Assembly: GCA_030144725.1 (NCBI GenBank)
Contig: JASKMD010000014.1
Location: forward strand, 1,496,350-1,560,349
DNA length: 64,000 nucleotides
Direction: 5' to 3'
Source of the DNA: Haematococcus lacustris
Lineage: Eukaryota; Chlorophyta; Chlorophyceae; Chlamydomonadales; Haematococcaceae
The notes under the pieces were generated by a model that saw nothing but the letters and a program-made list of their open reading frames with translations, was not told where the DNA came from and made no database searches. Within the stretch, counting starts at the first letter, position 1. Each line of letters begins with the position of its first letter. A program made the position numbers and the translations under genes. Shown piece after piece: positions 23,150-36,400 of the stretch.

Positions 23150-26046
23150 CTAATCGCTCTCACTGACCCCCTGGCCCCCAGGCAGCGGCTCCGTGTCGGT
23201 CATGCTAGCGCTCCAGTTCAGCTTCTTAGCGCTGCTGCAGCTGTCAAACTGCGCTGCCAGGCTGGCCACTGAGGACACGGGGCTGGCCTGAGGTGACTCA
23301 GGGTCGCTGTTAAACACCAGGTTCACCCGGCTGCGCACTTCACTCAAAAGGGGCCACGGGGCCGCAGTCACCGGGCTCAGCCTGCCAACGGACTTGGCCC
23401 CAGCTGCGGGTGCTTGTCCAGCCGCTGCCTTTGCCCCTGACCCTGCACCCTTCTTCAGGGTGAGGGTCTGCTTTGGCCCTGCCAGGCTGCTTGGTGTGTC
23501 GACTGAGGTCAGGGGCGCAGCATGCACGTGTGTAGGGGTGGAGGGAGGGGCAGGTGACTGGTGGAGGGTGCTAGCTGCCAGCCAGCCAGGTACAGGGCTG
23601 GGAGGGTGGGCCGCGGCTAGGCGGTCAACCTGGAAGGCGTGTACACCCCCTGAGCCTGGACCATCCGGCCTCTGCCTGTAGCCATGCAGCGGGGAGGAGG
23701 GCGGGGACAGGGCGGGCAGGCTGTGTGGGTACTCAGCCTGGCGCTTGGCATGCCTGGGGGATAGGCGCACGGGCTGTAGCCTGCCAGCCTCAGCCTTGTG
23801 CAATGCAGCAGCCCCGCCCCGCTGCTCCAGCTCAGCTAGCTGCAGCTGCTTGGCCAGCTCCTTCACCCGACTGTCAGTTGCGTTATTTAGGAAGGGGCTG
23901 TTGGGCGTAGCACTACCTGGCTTGGCTGGGTCGGGCACCAGCGCCACCAGCTGCTGCCTGACCAGCACCTGGCGCCCTCCTCCAGCAGCAGGGCAGACCA
24001 GGCCGGGGCGCACCAGGAACAGGGGCCGGCTGCAAGGGGCAGGCAGGGCAGGGGCAGCAGCAGCACAGCTCACCACCTGACATCCACCAGGGGCAGCGGG
24101 GTGGGCGGCAGCACCCAGGGCCCCTCCTGCCCTGCCCTCCCCCTCACCTGCTCTGCACCTTGCCCAGCAGCTGACGCACAGGCGCCTCACACGCCCGCTG
24201 CCCCTCAGGCGCCGCCCAGTCCTCAAGGCTGCTCACCAGCTGCAGACCAGGGCAGCTGCCCTGAAGGCCGGACACCAGCAGCTGCACCCCAGCTGCAGCA
24301 TTCGCCACCGCCAGCAGCTGTGGTCTCCAGACCTCACCAGCCTGTGGATCTTTGTCGAAGCCCAGCTGCTGCTCCAGGCGCTGCAGCATGTGCTCCTTCA
24401 CGCTGGTGACAAAGCCTGCCACCTCTCGTGCTGCAGGGTGTGATGGCGCCTGCTGCTGCGCCACCAGGAACAGGGTGCTGCTCTTGGCCTGCTGCAGCTG
24501 CCGCATGGCTGCCTGCAGGTTGGTTCGCCCGGCTTCAGGGCTGCTGGCCAGGCTGGCATCCAGCGGCGTTTGCGGCCAGGGCAGCGCTTGCTGGCTGCTT
24601 GTGACAGCCAGGCGGAGGATGTGGCTGTGTAGGGCAGCCTGGCACGCCTCCTTGTCCCAGCTGCTCACCAGGTTGCACCCAGCTGCCCCGGTCTTTGCGG
24701 ACAGCAACAGCCGCTGCACCAAGGGGTACCTCCGGTTGGCCCCCTTGACCAGCACCTCAGCCAGCTGCTCCACTGCACCTGTCAGTTGCTCCACCGCTGC
24801 TGCCAGCAGGGGTGACGGCTCCACCAGCTCCCCAGTGCCCTGAGGCACGGCTGTCTGGTCAATGCTGCTGCCAATGCTGGTGGCTGCGGCGAGGCCCAGC
24901 TGCGGCACGTCTTCACTGCAGATGCTGGAGGCATCACAGGCATCGTTGTCCACAGATGGAATATCCACAGATGGGGGTGGTTGCGCCTTCTCCAGCTGCC
25001 CCTGCCGGCAGGCATGCAGACAAGGGAGTGTGAGGAGGGCTGACACAAGCAAGCGCTCCAGCTGCCTATAACTCCCAAAGCCAGCTGCAGCAGGCTACAA
25101 CCTTGACGCCAGACAGGGTTGTTGACTGTGATCCTGGCTAGCACCTGGCCAATACTGATGACATTCGCGACAGCGAGCAAGGTACCCAGCCCTGCACTAG
25201 CACAAACCCAGGCCTTTGCTGCTGAACATGACTGCAATGCATTCACAACAGCAAGCAGCCAGTCTTGCCCCAAGTAAGGTTGGCCACACTGACTCCCATG
25301 GAAGTTGCAACCGCACATCCCTTAGTGGCCCACCATCCCTCACACCTCCACAGCAGCCACCTTCACCGCCAGCTCCTCCTTCTCGGTCTGCAGCTGCTTA
25401 AGCTGGCGCTGCAGCTTCTCCAGCTGCCGGTCTGCTGTTCGCAGGGCCTCTATCCAGCTCTGCAACTGCTGGCTGCTGTCAAATTCCACCTGGCGCAGCT
25501 TCTTAGCCGCCTGGTCCGCCTGCTGCTGCTGCTGCCGCTGGATAACACGGACCATGCGGTGGAGCTCATGCACTGTTTGTGGCAGGACATGGCCTTCCAG
25601 GTCCAGACAAGGCCTGCACCAAGGGTGCAAAGGAGGGGCAGTCAGGAGATGTGCAGATGTTGTGCAACAGCAGCTACGATGCTGCGTATACCCTCGGCTT
25701 GCTGCACACTTGCACTTGAGGCAGCAAAGGGGCGGAAATGTGAGGGAGGGCGTTATGTTTGCCTGGCCACGCACCCTTTGCCTTGCAGCAGCCGAGCGAA
25801 GCCAAGCCAACCGTCCTGGCACTTGCCGTCGCAGGGCTTGCCTCCGCCCCGGCCAGCGCAGGTGCAGCTCATGTCACGCTCGCCGGGCATCGGCAGATCG
25901 CATTCACTGCGTGCGGTGCTGCTGGCATTGACAGCAATCTCGACGCTGGCACCCTCGTTTAGGAAGTGCAGGGCGGCAAGGCCGCTGCCAATCGACATGC
26001 TCCTGCGGTGCTTCAGGCCCGGCAAGTCGCCATTTTGCGTGGCCAT
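23150..26046 (-). CDS. CCL4: intact CCL family protein with variant cysteine motif and SESD tail (757 aa)
   Basis: Function not recognised. Four exons, 26046-25775, 25613-25346, 25001-24148 and 24029-23150, give 2274 nt with all phases agreeing. Translation starts MATQNGDLPGLKHRRS. The N-terminus has a reduced cysteine motif (CTCAGRGGGKPCDGKCQDGW) rather than the longer CCL2 form. Exon 2 is coiled coil starting with LEGHVLPQTVHELHRMV. Exon 3 is the most divergent helical domain of the family but ends in the standard VSSLEDWAAPEGQ core. Exon 4 starts RPLFLVRPGLVCPAAGGG, then KELAKQLQLAELEQRGG, a long Pro/Ser-rich stretch and the acidic end GVSESD. Partial copies of this tail lie at 17472, 37310-40078 and 62772. 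It is the innermost gene of the left arm. Confidence 0.77.
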
Positions 26047-27432
26047 CGTGTCGCAGCGTGTAATAGGTCGGCTTGCGGCTGGCAGCGCGTGCGAGAGGGC
26101 AACCAAGGCTGTCCGAGGTGAAGTAGGGCCGCTTAGTCTCACAAGTCTACCCCCAATGTGTGGCCTACGAACGGCCAAACTGGGACGTGCAGGTCATCAC
26201 TGCGCTTGGCTGCGCACGAGTTGCTGGTTGAGGAGTGCAACACGGCGTGCATGTATCAGAAGCTAGTCACAAAGCACAAAGTCAGATTGCGCCGCGATAC
26301 ACTTACCTGCGGGCTTTACAACATACCACTACCGGCACCACTACTACCACCACTGTAGAGCTATACTGAAGACGTGGTACAGTTCCCTCCTCCCATCATC
26401 TACACTGAGCTGTATAGCCTGGGCTGCTAGGCCTGCCTCACCTAGATGCACCCTACAGCCCACTGCGTCACAGCGCAGGCACATTAACAATAGTTAGGGC
26501 AATAATACACGTTGTCACTCAGGCAGCGTCACCGTTGCCAGAGTTCACCCAAATGGGTTGTTTGGGAGCTACTGGGACAAATCTACCGACTTATTATCTA
26601 ACCTGTCTACTGAAAGATGCAGCCACACAGGCAGGCTGCCCCATCAATGTGCTCATGAGGTGCATGCGAAGGATGGCCAAGCGGCACAGTGTACCCAAAC
26701 CATCGTCATTGTCACCGTGCGAAGCCACCATAACACATCGAGCCAAGCCATAAGCATTGACAGCACGAACACAACGTCATGCGAGTCAAAATACCGTATG
26801 CACGAACACTTTGACCCACATGCGCAGTCAGGCATTGCTGGGCTTGGCCCAAGGGACCAAGATGGTTCCATGTCCTCTGATGGTTGGTCTGATGTGGGGG
26901 GCGACACCAGCCTACCACCTTCCACCTTGCAGCTTCCCCCGCACCCGAGCCAGGCCATCGGCATTGACAACTTTAACATCGATCTTGGCATTGACAGCTT
27001 GAACACGACGTCATGCGAGTCAAAATACCGCATGCTCACGCGCCCTCCTCCACTCCATTCTCATGTATGACGGAACCGGCCAGCCAGCTAGTCATCGCTG
27101 TATGTTGCGCATGTGACGTCGGTTCGGCACTGCGCGGGCCATTGACAGCTCGAGGCACAACCGGCGCCCAACCGCTAGGGTTCCGTGCCTCGGCGGCCGA
27201 GAGGCTGTTTGCCCAGGCTGGAAGGCAGGCGCGCGGGTCGGCCAGGGGCTTCACGAACACCTGTTCAGCAACGACCAGGAACGATGCGAGCCAGAGTTAG
27301 GACGACTAGCAGGGGTGCGAGGATGCCCAAAGGCGTTTCAACAAGCAGTCATCAATGTGGCATGTTGTTACATACCCTGTTGAAGGAAGGAGTCTTGTGT
27401 GGAGGTAGTGATTGCAGGGAACAAGTTCGTGC
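26047..27432. repeat. Spacer between CCL4 and the lipid-kinase gene, with direct repeats
   Basis: No convincing gene. A block containing GCATTGACAGC and ACGTCATGCGAGTCAAAATA occurs at about 26742-26805 and 26949-27035, with internal partial repeats in the second copy. CCL4 upstream signals and the 3' flank of the kinase gene must lie here, but I cannot point to them. Confidence 0.6.
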
Positions 27433-30400
27433 TCAATATGCTCCTTCAAGGTTGAGGAAGGGCATGCAGCTTCCCACCTGCTCCAGCATGAAGTTTTTGA
27501 AGCGTTGAGCATAGAGACCGGGCGGGGCCACGCTGATGGCCTTGCCATCATGCAGCATCTTCTTCCAGCCTCTCTCTATCACCTTGCGTGTGTTGTACTC
27601 CTGCCACCAGCAGCACAATAGGGAGGAAGATGAGAAGGACATACGCAGCAGCAGTATGAGCAAAACCAGCGGCAAGACAAAATAAAAGCACAAAAAGCAT
27701 TGGCATTAGCAGTGGCAGCTTAGAAGAAAGGCTGGATGCTGTTCCTGCCTTCCACTTAGTGGTTTCACCAGCCACACCTGCAGGATGTCAATGATGCCAC
27801 AACACAAGATGATCTCTTCTGCGCCACTGCCTTGCAAGGCATGCTCCACCTGTTCTGGCCCCAGCCCTTGTTGCTGCCCCTGCCTGCCCTCCCCCCACTG
27901 CGACAGGCCACCGTTGTGTGTCCCTTTGGGACTCGCCGGGTTGCTCTGGGACTCTGGGGTGCCTGCCCCATGCTTGGCCCCTGCCCCTCCACCCCGCGTG
28001 CCCAGTCTGAGACCTTGCATGGCCCCTGCTAGCCTTCCAGTCCTTCCTGCTGCCTTGTCATTCGCCTGCGTTGTCTCCTTCACTGGGCTCTTCTCTGGGC
28101 TCTTCTCACCACCACCCTTGACAGGGCTGTGGCTGGGGTCATGGCTGGGTGCCACAGGCTGGTGTACCGCTAGGCCAGGCATGTTGCAGCCAAGCTTGCA
28201 CTGCGACAGCAGCGCTTGAGGCTGAGGGCCGAGAGCAGCACTGAGGGCTCCGGACTGTGTGGCAAGGTCTAAGGGGTGCAGGGGCTGGGTGAAGGGAGGG
28301 GAGGGGCGCAGCAGGGGGTACGTATGCCCAGGGCTCCCCAAACCGGTGAACTGCAGGCAGGCCGGCAGCAAGCCATGCATAATTGCCATGCACGCCTAGT
28401 CCATGCAACGTGGCACCTGCTATACTGGTTCATTCCTGGGTTTCCACCCTTGGCCAACAGTCCCCAGCATGCCCACCATCAAGACAGCAGGCACTGCCTG
28501 TCCATGTAAGCCACATGCCGAATGCTGCACCACTGCCCACATTCACAACCTGGGATGCACAGCTCCTGCCATCCTGTGCTTGTACCGGCAGCACCTTATT
28601 GCTGCCTGCCATGCCAAAACCATCGAGACCACCACGACCATGACGCACCCCTACACATGTATAGGTGCTCCCACACGTTTAGCCATGCCTATGCCGCATT
28701 CTGCCACCTGGCACCACCTGCCACCTCCTGCCCACGCTCATCGTCCCGCTCCTCACTGCTGTTGGCCCGCCTCTCACCCTGGGGCTGTCTGGCAGCTTGT
28801 CGCTGTCCTTGTCGCTGTCACTGTCCATGGCCTCGCCATCCTCTGTGGTGTCACCTCCAGCACCCGGGGCAGGCACCCGCAGGCACGCAGCCCCCTCCAG
28901 CACAGGGGCCAGCCCGGACTCAGTCTCCTGGGAGCTGGCCGGCTCCTGGCGGGCCTGGGCCAGCGCCTTGACCACACTGGCTGCGCCACTCTGCGAGGGG
29001 GGCGGTGAGGTGATGAGGTGCCAGGGTGCCAAGCAATCAGGGGAGGCTGTGGTGTGGGCATGATGGCAGGAGGCAGGTGAGGAACAAGGTGGGGCAGGGG
29101 AGAGATATATTGCCCCTTGGTGATGGAGTGCTGCAGCGGGTGAGGAGGGGTGGGCCATGAAGTGGATTTGAGGAGTGGGACATGAGGTGGAGGGGTGCTG
29201 GGAGACCATGTGTAGCAGCTATGCGGGTGTGGAGTAAGGTACAACTGCATGCACAGAGGGCAGGTCTGCTCACCTGCATGTGCCTGCCACGCCCAGCTGG
29301 CCCCTTGCTCTTCTTCAACTTTTCACCCAGGATCTTCAACTTGGCCAAGCCCAGGATGTCCTACGCCAGCATAGCATACACAGACAAGTACCTGAGTTAG
29401 GTCACCCTAGCCATGCCATACCCTGACATTCACTCGAGAGTTCACACCCAGGAACACAGGATGGCTCAAGGGGTGCAACATGAGTGACTGCAATCCTGGC
29501 AGCATATAGGTCGTAGAGCTACGTCCACCCATGCGTGCTTGTCTGTGTAGCAAAACGGTGGGGTTTGGTAGACTTTAACACTAACAGATCCTAGATAAGC
29601 CAGGCCGCTTGTCCACTGGGCTTAGGGAGTGAATTGCACGGCATAGTGACAGCCACCCGTCCATGTGAACATGTCTTTGTGCTCATGCATACCCAGGCAG
29701 GGTGCAGAAGGCTACAGGCTGCGGCAACAGCTGACCTGGATGCGCTGCTCGTCGAAGCCCTTGGCTTTCATGCGCGTCTCCACCGCCGCTAACTGTTGCG
29801 CCACCTCTGCACAAGTGCCAGGCAGCAGGCGACAACACATGGCCTCGACCAATTGTGCATCAGCAAGGACGCACCCCTGGAGATCACCTTAGACATGAAA
29901 TCACCCAGTCAAGCACCCCTATCACACCTCTATCACACACCTACTCACTAAACATACGAACACCAAGGATGTGTCCACAAACACACCAACGAGGCTGGCA
30001 ACATTCGTTCATCCGTGATTCAGCATCGCAGCTGCCCGAGATGAGCACTTTTGACCTGTACCATTGCAATCCTCTCTCCTACCCCTGCTACCATGTCACA
30101 ACCCTTGTACAGAGTACGCACTGCCCACCCACCTTCCTGGTTGTTGTAAATGTCAAAGTTGCGTGGCGCCCGCTCTGTATGCTGCACAGGGGCACCAGCA
30201 GGGCCCTGCAGCCCCTCCCCTTCGCCCTGCTGCCCCGGCCGCTGATGGCTGGGGCTCAGGGGCTGCTGTGGCAGCCAGCTTTGCACCGTGTGCTGCACTG
30301 AACCGCGGCCAGGGGCCAGGCCATAGCTGTATGAGACCTGGTCCTCATCAGAGGCATGGTTCTCGGCTAGGGCAGGCAAGGACTGCTTGTACTGAACAGC

Positions 30401-33400
30401 GGCAGCCATGGCAATGGACTCCTGCATGGTCGCAAGATCGCCCTCCGCATCTTCAGCAGACATGCCTCTGTGCACGGCAGGGCAGGGCAGGGCAGCAGAC
30501 GTTTTAAGCAAGGACAGGAAAGGTCATCATCCTTGTGTAGGGAAGGCACACATGGACCAGGCTCCCCAGCTCTACCAAGCTTACAACTTTGCACCACTGC
30601 ACCATTCTTGTATCACTTACTAAATTCCCCTCATCCACCCCTCCTGCTCTGCAATCCTATTCCTACCCATCTCTTGTGGTTGCTCACACTCTTCTTCCTC
30701 TTCCCTTCACTCTCACCCACAATCCCTCCATAACACCCCTGCCACCTTCCCCCCAGCACCCGCCTGAGTGCCTGAGGTTGTGCCTCGCCCTCCAAGCCTC
30801 CACCCAGGCTTTGGGCATCAGCTCGGGCGCAGAAGTGCACCCCCAGCAGCAGGCTGTAGTCCATGACCCCCACAGCTTCCAGGAACTGGCTGTCGGCCTG
30901 CAGCTGCCCACACATCCTGCACCCAGGCCACAGGCACACCAGCTGGGCTGCTTATTGTTGGTGCTCATGGCCTGCTGTGCGCGGCTCCTGCTCACAGCCA
31001 GGCACAACCTTGAGGAGGCAAAGCATACTACATATGTCGGTTGCTGCCGCATCAGGTCACCAAGCAGCTCAGCTAAGCATGCATCACATCAAGAGTGGAC
31101 TGCACTCTGGTGATGGCAACTGCTCTCACACATAGCTGACATACCTCACACTGCTCTCACACATAGCTCACACATAGGCATATGCTCTCTGGCATAAGAA
31201 CACAGCGCAGGCTTAAGGCAAGCTGAACTGAAAACTCTCAGCAGCTCAAGCAGGCACCCAACCAGCACTCCCATGACATCCCGCGGACACAGCAGCACCT
31301 GGCAGCATTCTGGCATCCTCACTATCATGTAGTATGGTCACAATGTCAGCTCACTTTTCGTGCAGGGCCTTAGGCAGCTGAATGGCCAAGTCCAGGTCCA
31401 GGTCTTTGAACACACTCTTGGCATCACCAGGGTCAGCGCCACCCGCAGTGCGCTCAAATGTGGACCCCTGCTTCCAACAACGTCGGGGCAGGGATACTGC
31501 ACGGGTGCGGCTAAGTGCAAGGCAGTGCAAGGCCATGTTGGGCTCCCCAACACTGCCGGCAAGGCTCTCAGTGTCAGCAGGTGCATTGAATTGGTGCATT
31601 GAAAACAGCAGGTGCTGGGTGAAATTGAGCTATTAAATAGATGCAGACAGACTCGCAATATACACAGGAAGTAGACACGGTAAGTAAGTACAGTGTAGGC
31701 TCGTCTTTCAGAGTGAGGCATCTTACACAGGCATCAGACACAGTGATGCCCTTCAGGTGAAGTGCATGTGCCTGTCCCTGATTGCCTTATGGGGCGCACA
31801 GTGGCAAGAGGGAGGGGTGACAGACAGAGCGCTGCTGACCTTCAGGTCGAACTTCTTGTGGATGAGCAGGCCAGTGGCGAAGATGTTGCTCATGACCACA
31901 AAGCGCACGGTGCGACCGTGGACCTGCTTGACCCCGTACACGCCGTAGAAGCGAGTGACCAGGGACTCCTTGCTGCGCTCCATGTGGTAGTAGTACTGCA
32001 CAGGGCAAGCAGGACAATAAGAGGAGGGCAGGTTACGTCAATAAGAGGAGGGCAGAGGTCAGGTCAGATCAGGTCAGCAGGCAGGCAAGGGCAGGTGTAT
32101 GTATGTGAGTTGATTGCTGTGGGGGTGAGTTGGTGCAGGATAGAGTAGGGCAGGTGAGGTAGGTCTTCCCCTTTGGAACACAGTGCACACACCCAGCCTG
32201 CCAGGGAAGGTATTGGCGGACAGTAACATGCAAAGGGAAGGAAAAGCATAACAAAGTGTGGTATGACAGCACAGGGGAGAGTGGGTCAGCTGAGGTACGC
32301 CTACTCCACACACTCACCCCTGATGGCTAAAGACAGCTAACACGCCCTGTGCATTCACTGCTACCATCACTGCCGTGTCCAATGCTGCAGGAGTGCTTGG
32401 TGGTGTGAAGTGTTGGATTACGGGTGGCACCCACCTCTGGCAGCATGGCCATCAGGGTCTTGATCTCACTCTTGCGCATTGTCTTGATGATGTATTGTTC
32501 ATCATCAGACAGGAAGAACAGGCAACCTGCAGAGAGGTGAACAGTGCCAAAGCACCCTATGTCCTCCATAGGAAGCAAGGTGAATGGCAACACAGCAGCA
32601 GCAGCAGCCCAAGTGAGGAGAGGTGTGGGTGTAGCCCCTCTAGGCCACAGCTCACCTGACTTGCCCGGGGAGTTGAGCTGGCGCAGGGCCTGGGAGCCAG
32701 CCAGGCTCAGCATGAACTCGGCGCTGCCCACGCCCCACATCAGGCGCAGGTTGTGAAACACCTGTGCAGCCAGCCAGGCAGGCAGCTGGGTGGGCTCCAA
32801 TGGCAGCCAGGCAGTCAAGCGGCCAGGCAGGCAGGCAGGCAGCTGGGTGGGCTCCTAGGCAGCTGGGTGGGCAGGGCAGGTAGCCAGCATGAGGGGGTGC
32901 AAATGAAACCTGGCGGCTGTGGCAAAGCAGGAGGGCAGCCAGGTGTTGGGCTGCATGTCTGCATCACAAACTCAAACCCTGAGACCAGAGGGAAGGCAGG
33001 CGTTGCGGCGCACCACCCCTGCTCACCTTGGGGCTGTATGCCTTCCACTTGAAGTCTGAGGACGCGTGTGCGGGTGTGGTTGCACTGCACAAGCAGTGTC
33101 AGGAGAGCCTGAAGGAGCCCACCTCAGGTGTCTGCTTGTTGTGACACCGAACACGCTGTACTCCAAGGCAAGCCCAAGCAAGCCCTCACCTGTTGTGCCT
33201 CACTGTCTACATGCCCAGGTGCTTACACCCTCACGCTGGTATACACACTCACATGCTCACACCCTTACGCTAACATGCTGTTCTACACTGACCATGTCCG
33301 TACACCTGTCATGTGTTGCCTGTCTCAACAGCCATACTGCTGCAGCCTGCAGCCTCAGCTGTCACAACAAGCAGTGAAGGTACCGCTACAACACACAGGA

Positions 33401-36400
33401 AAAAAAGAATCAGGAAAAGGATAAGGTAGTGGTACAACATGCAGTTACAACTGCTACAACAAGCAGTGTGATGGCTGTGACAGCTGCACCATCTGGTTGC
33501 CCTGCTTAGGCTGTAAGCTGGACGTAATAGATTGGGCAGCCTGCCCCACCTGCCCGAGGCCGGGAAGAACACCTTGCTCTTTGCAGTGAAGTCTGATGGC
33601 TGCACCTTGACTGCTGCGGTGAGTTGGGGCACGCCTTGGCCAGGCTGCAGCCCCAGTAGCAGGTGCTGCTGCTCCTGCTGCATTTGCCCTATGGCGTAGC
33701 GGATGCCCAGCTGCAGCCGCACCATCAGGTCATACCTGCCACACAGCAATCACAGCAGGATGTGCACAAGGATTCAATGGGACACAGAGCCATGATACAG
33801 AGCCACAGCCTGTTGCTGACCAGGCCAAGTGTTAGGCGTGACCAGCCCCTACTGTAGCAACAGAAAACTAGACCACTGAAGGGCAGCACAGGCCCTATCA
33901 ACCCTACCTGCGACTCCATCATGGCATAGTGCCTGGCAGTGACTGCCTTGGCTGACAAGGCGCAGCAGCAGCAGCAGCAGCAGCACCAGAAGCGTATTTC
34001 CAGTGCAAGGTGCCAAAGCTCAGTGCAGCAGAGCTGCGGCTCGAGGTTATCAGGCCACGGCCCTGCACCCACCCTGGCATGCCCTTGTAGATGAGCTGGC
34101 CTTGCTTCTCCTGCAGCTTCTTGCCCAGGCCTATGGCACGCTTCACGGTGCGCTTCACAGTGCGTGGTACAGACTGCACAGCAGCGGTACAACTCCGCCC
34201 CACCCTCACCCTCTGCCTCACCCTCCGCCTCACCCTCGTCACCCTTATCCCCTCAACAGCCTCGTCCTCAGTCAACTGACCTGCTTTGCCTGCCCACTGC
34301 TGCTTCAAGCAAGCTCCTGACAACCTCCACACAGCCCTATGAGATCTCGTGGTGGGAGCTCACAAGTCCTAGAAGGGCCAGCTGATGGCTGGCATGCATG
34401 GTTGGACATCATGACATGACATGGCCCAGCACCCCATGAGTGCCAGCAGCCTGGTGCCCAGCGCACCTTCTTGGGCTTGGTCCGTACATCTTTGAAGATC
34501 TGCTTCATCTCCTCCTTGCTCAGCTTGTCCTCGTGCACCAGCACCCCATCCCTGCAGCAGCAACCAGTGGCCAGGGTAATTCCTGTGGTCAGTGAAGCAG
34601 CTCCCCAGCTGCGATGATGGTGGCACAGGGTCTTTGGCAGGACTTCTTCTCCATGCCTTGCCACTAGTTGCCCTGATGTCGCCCTGGGGCTGACTACAGC
34701 AAGCACTGTTGACAGGCAGCCGCTGCTGTGCACAGTCTGTGATGTTGATGATGCACTGTACTAGGCATTCCTGCTTCTCTGCTGCTGGCTCTGCATGTTC
34801 ACTACCTGCACTACCACAGTACACTAAGCACCCAACAGACCAACAGAGAGCCTGACCTGAAGCGCCGGATGTACACCACCTTCTTATCATTGCCTGCACC
34901 TTCACCTGTGACACCAACAGGGTGCACACAAAGCATGTCCAGCCAGGCCAGAGTAGCCCAGACAGCATGCCCAGCATTGCCATATTGTTCCAGTAGGGCT
35001 GATACAGTGGGCTAAGAGGTTACAAAACCCATGCATGTAAGGTGCATTAATGCAAGGTGGCCCTATGCGCATGGTGGCATGGCCACAACCACAGCGAGCC
35101 TACCACACCCCAGGTACAGCAGCTGATAACATGAGAGCATGGCGCATGGTTGTCCCGCCCTGGAACACAGACGTGCACATGGCAGCCCCTTGCCCCAGTC
35201 ACACCTGCCAATGCTCCGGACTTCATGCGCTGCAGCTCCAGGCCCTGGCCTTGCGCCATCAAGCCAGACGTGACAGATTCAGAGGCCAGGCTGGGGCCGT
35301 CATTGCCCAGCGCCCTAGTACCATAGGCCATGCCAAAGGGGGTCTCTGGCAGGCTCACAGGCAGGGGCCGCCTGACCCCACCTGCTGCCCCTGCCAGCGA
35401 GGTGCTGGCCAGGGCCAGGGTGGATGGGGAGGGGGCCAGGGGCTCTGCCCCACCTCCAGAGGCAGCCAGCGGGTGGGCTGCATAACTGTCCATTTGGTGC
35501 AGGCCGAACACTGAGGCAAAGGCTGAAGATTGTCCTGCCTGGGGAGGGGCAGAGCTGTTGGCATCGCTGGGCAGGTGCAGCTGCTGCTGCTGGCCACCGG
35601 TAACAGCTGGAGCTTGCAGTGAGCTGGGGTGGAGTGGCTCAGCCACCAGCGTCACTGCGGGGATGCTGCCTGCAACACTGGGCTGCCAGGCAGCGCCCTG
35701 AGCTGACATGCTTGCATTGGGCACACTGGTAGAGGTCACTGAGGCACCACCTGCCCCTGTGGCCCCTGCAGCCCCTGCTGCTGCTTTGGCTCCGTTCGCA
35801 AGGGCTGCACTCGAGGAGCTGCTCGGCCCTGACTGTGCCATGGCAGCAGCAGCAGCAGCAGCAGGGGCAGAGGTTGCAAATGGGGATGCTTGCTTGCTGG
35901 CCTGCTGGGTCAGGACTCCGTTGGGTGGCCCACCATCCGGGTATGCTTGGTTGGGGCTGACTGCTATAGGTCCTGCACACTCATCAGCTGGTGAGACTGC
36001 CACTGCCAGCCCGACCGACTGTGCTCCTCCTGCCACCGAAGTCCCCCCTACTGCTGCTGTCCACCCTGCTCCTGCCACCGCTCCTGCCCCTGCTGGCGCC
36101 CCTGATGTGCCCCAGTTGTGCAGTGTGATGGAGGGCTGGTTGAGGGCATCCAGGGCAGCTGTGGGTGAGCCCAGGAGGGTCCCAGCACTGTTAGGGTCAG
36201 TGACAAGGCGGCCTGAGCCAGTGCGCAGGACCCCACGCCTAGCAGGCTGCACAGCACAACAAGCAGGCAGCAACAGCATCACCAGCCGCAGCAGAGGTGA
36301 TGGCTGGATTGTTGCATTGACGACTTGACAAGTGCCATGCGCAAATGTCTTATCCTAGGGTCCAATGAATATGTGATAATGGGGCTGGCTTGGTGTGACT

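Noticed and set aside
30980..31090. Extra kinase exon containing LMRQ near 31050
   Set aside because: Exon 12 (phase 2) joins directly to 30916 in phase and gives KMCGQLQADSQFLEA, which fits the family; the extra piece has no phase-compatible splice sites.
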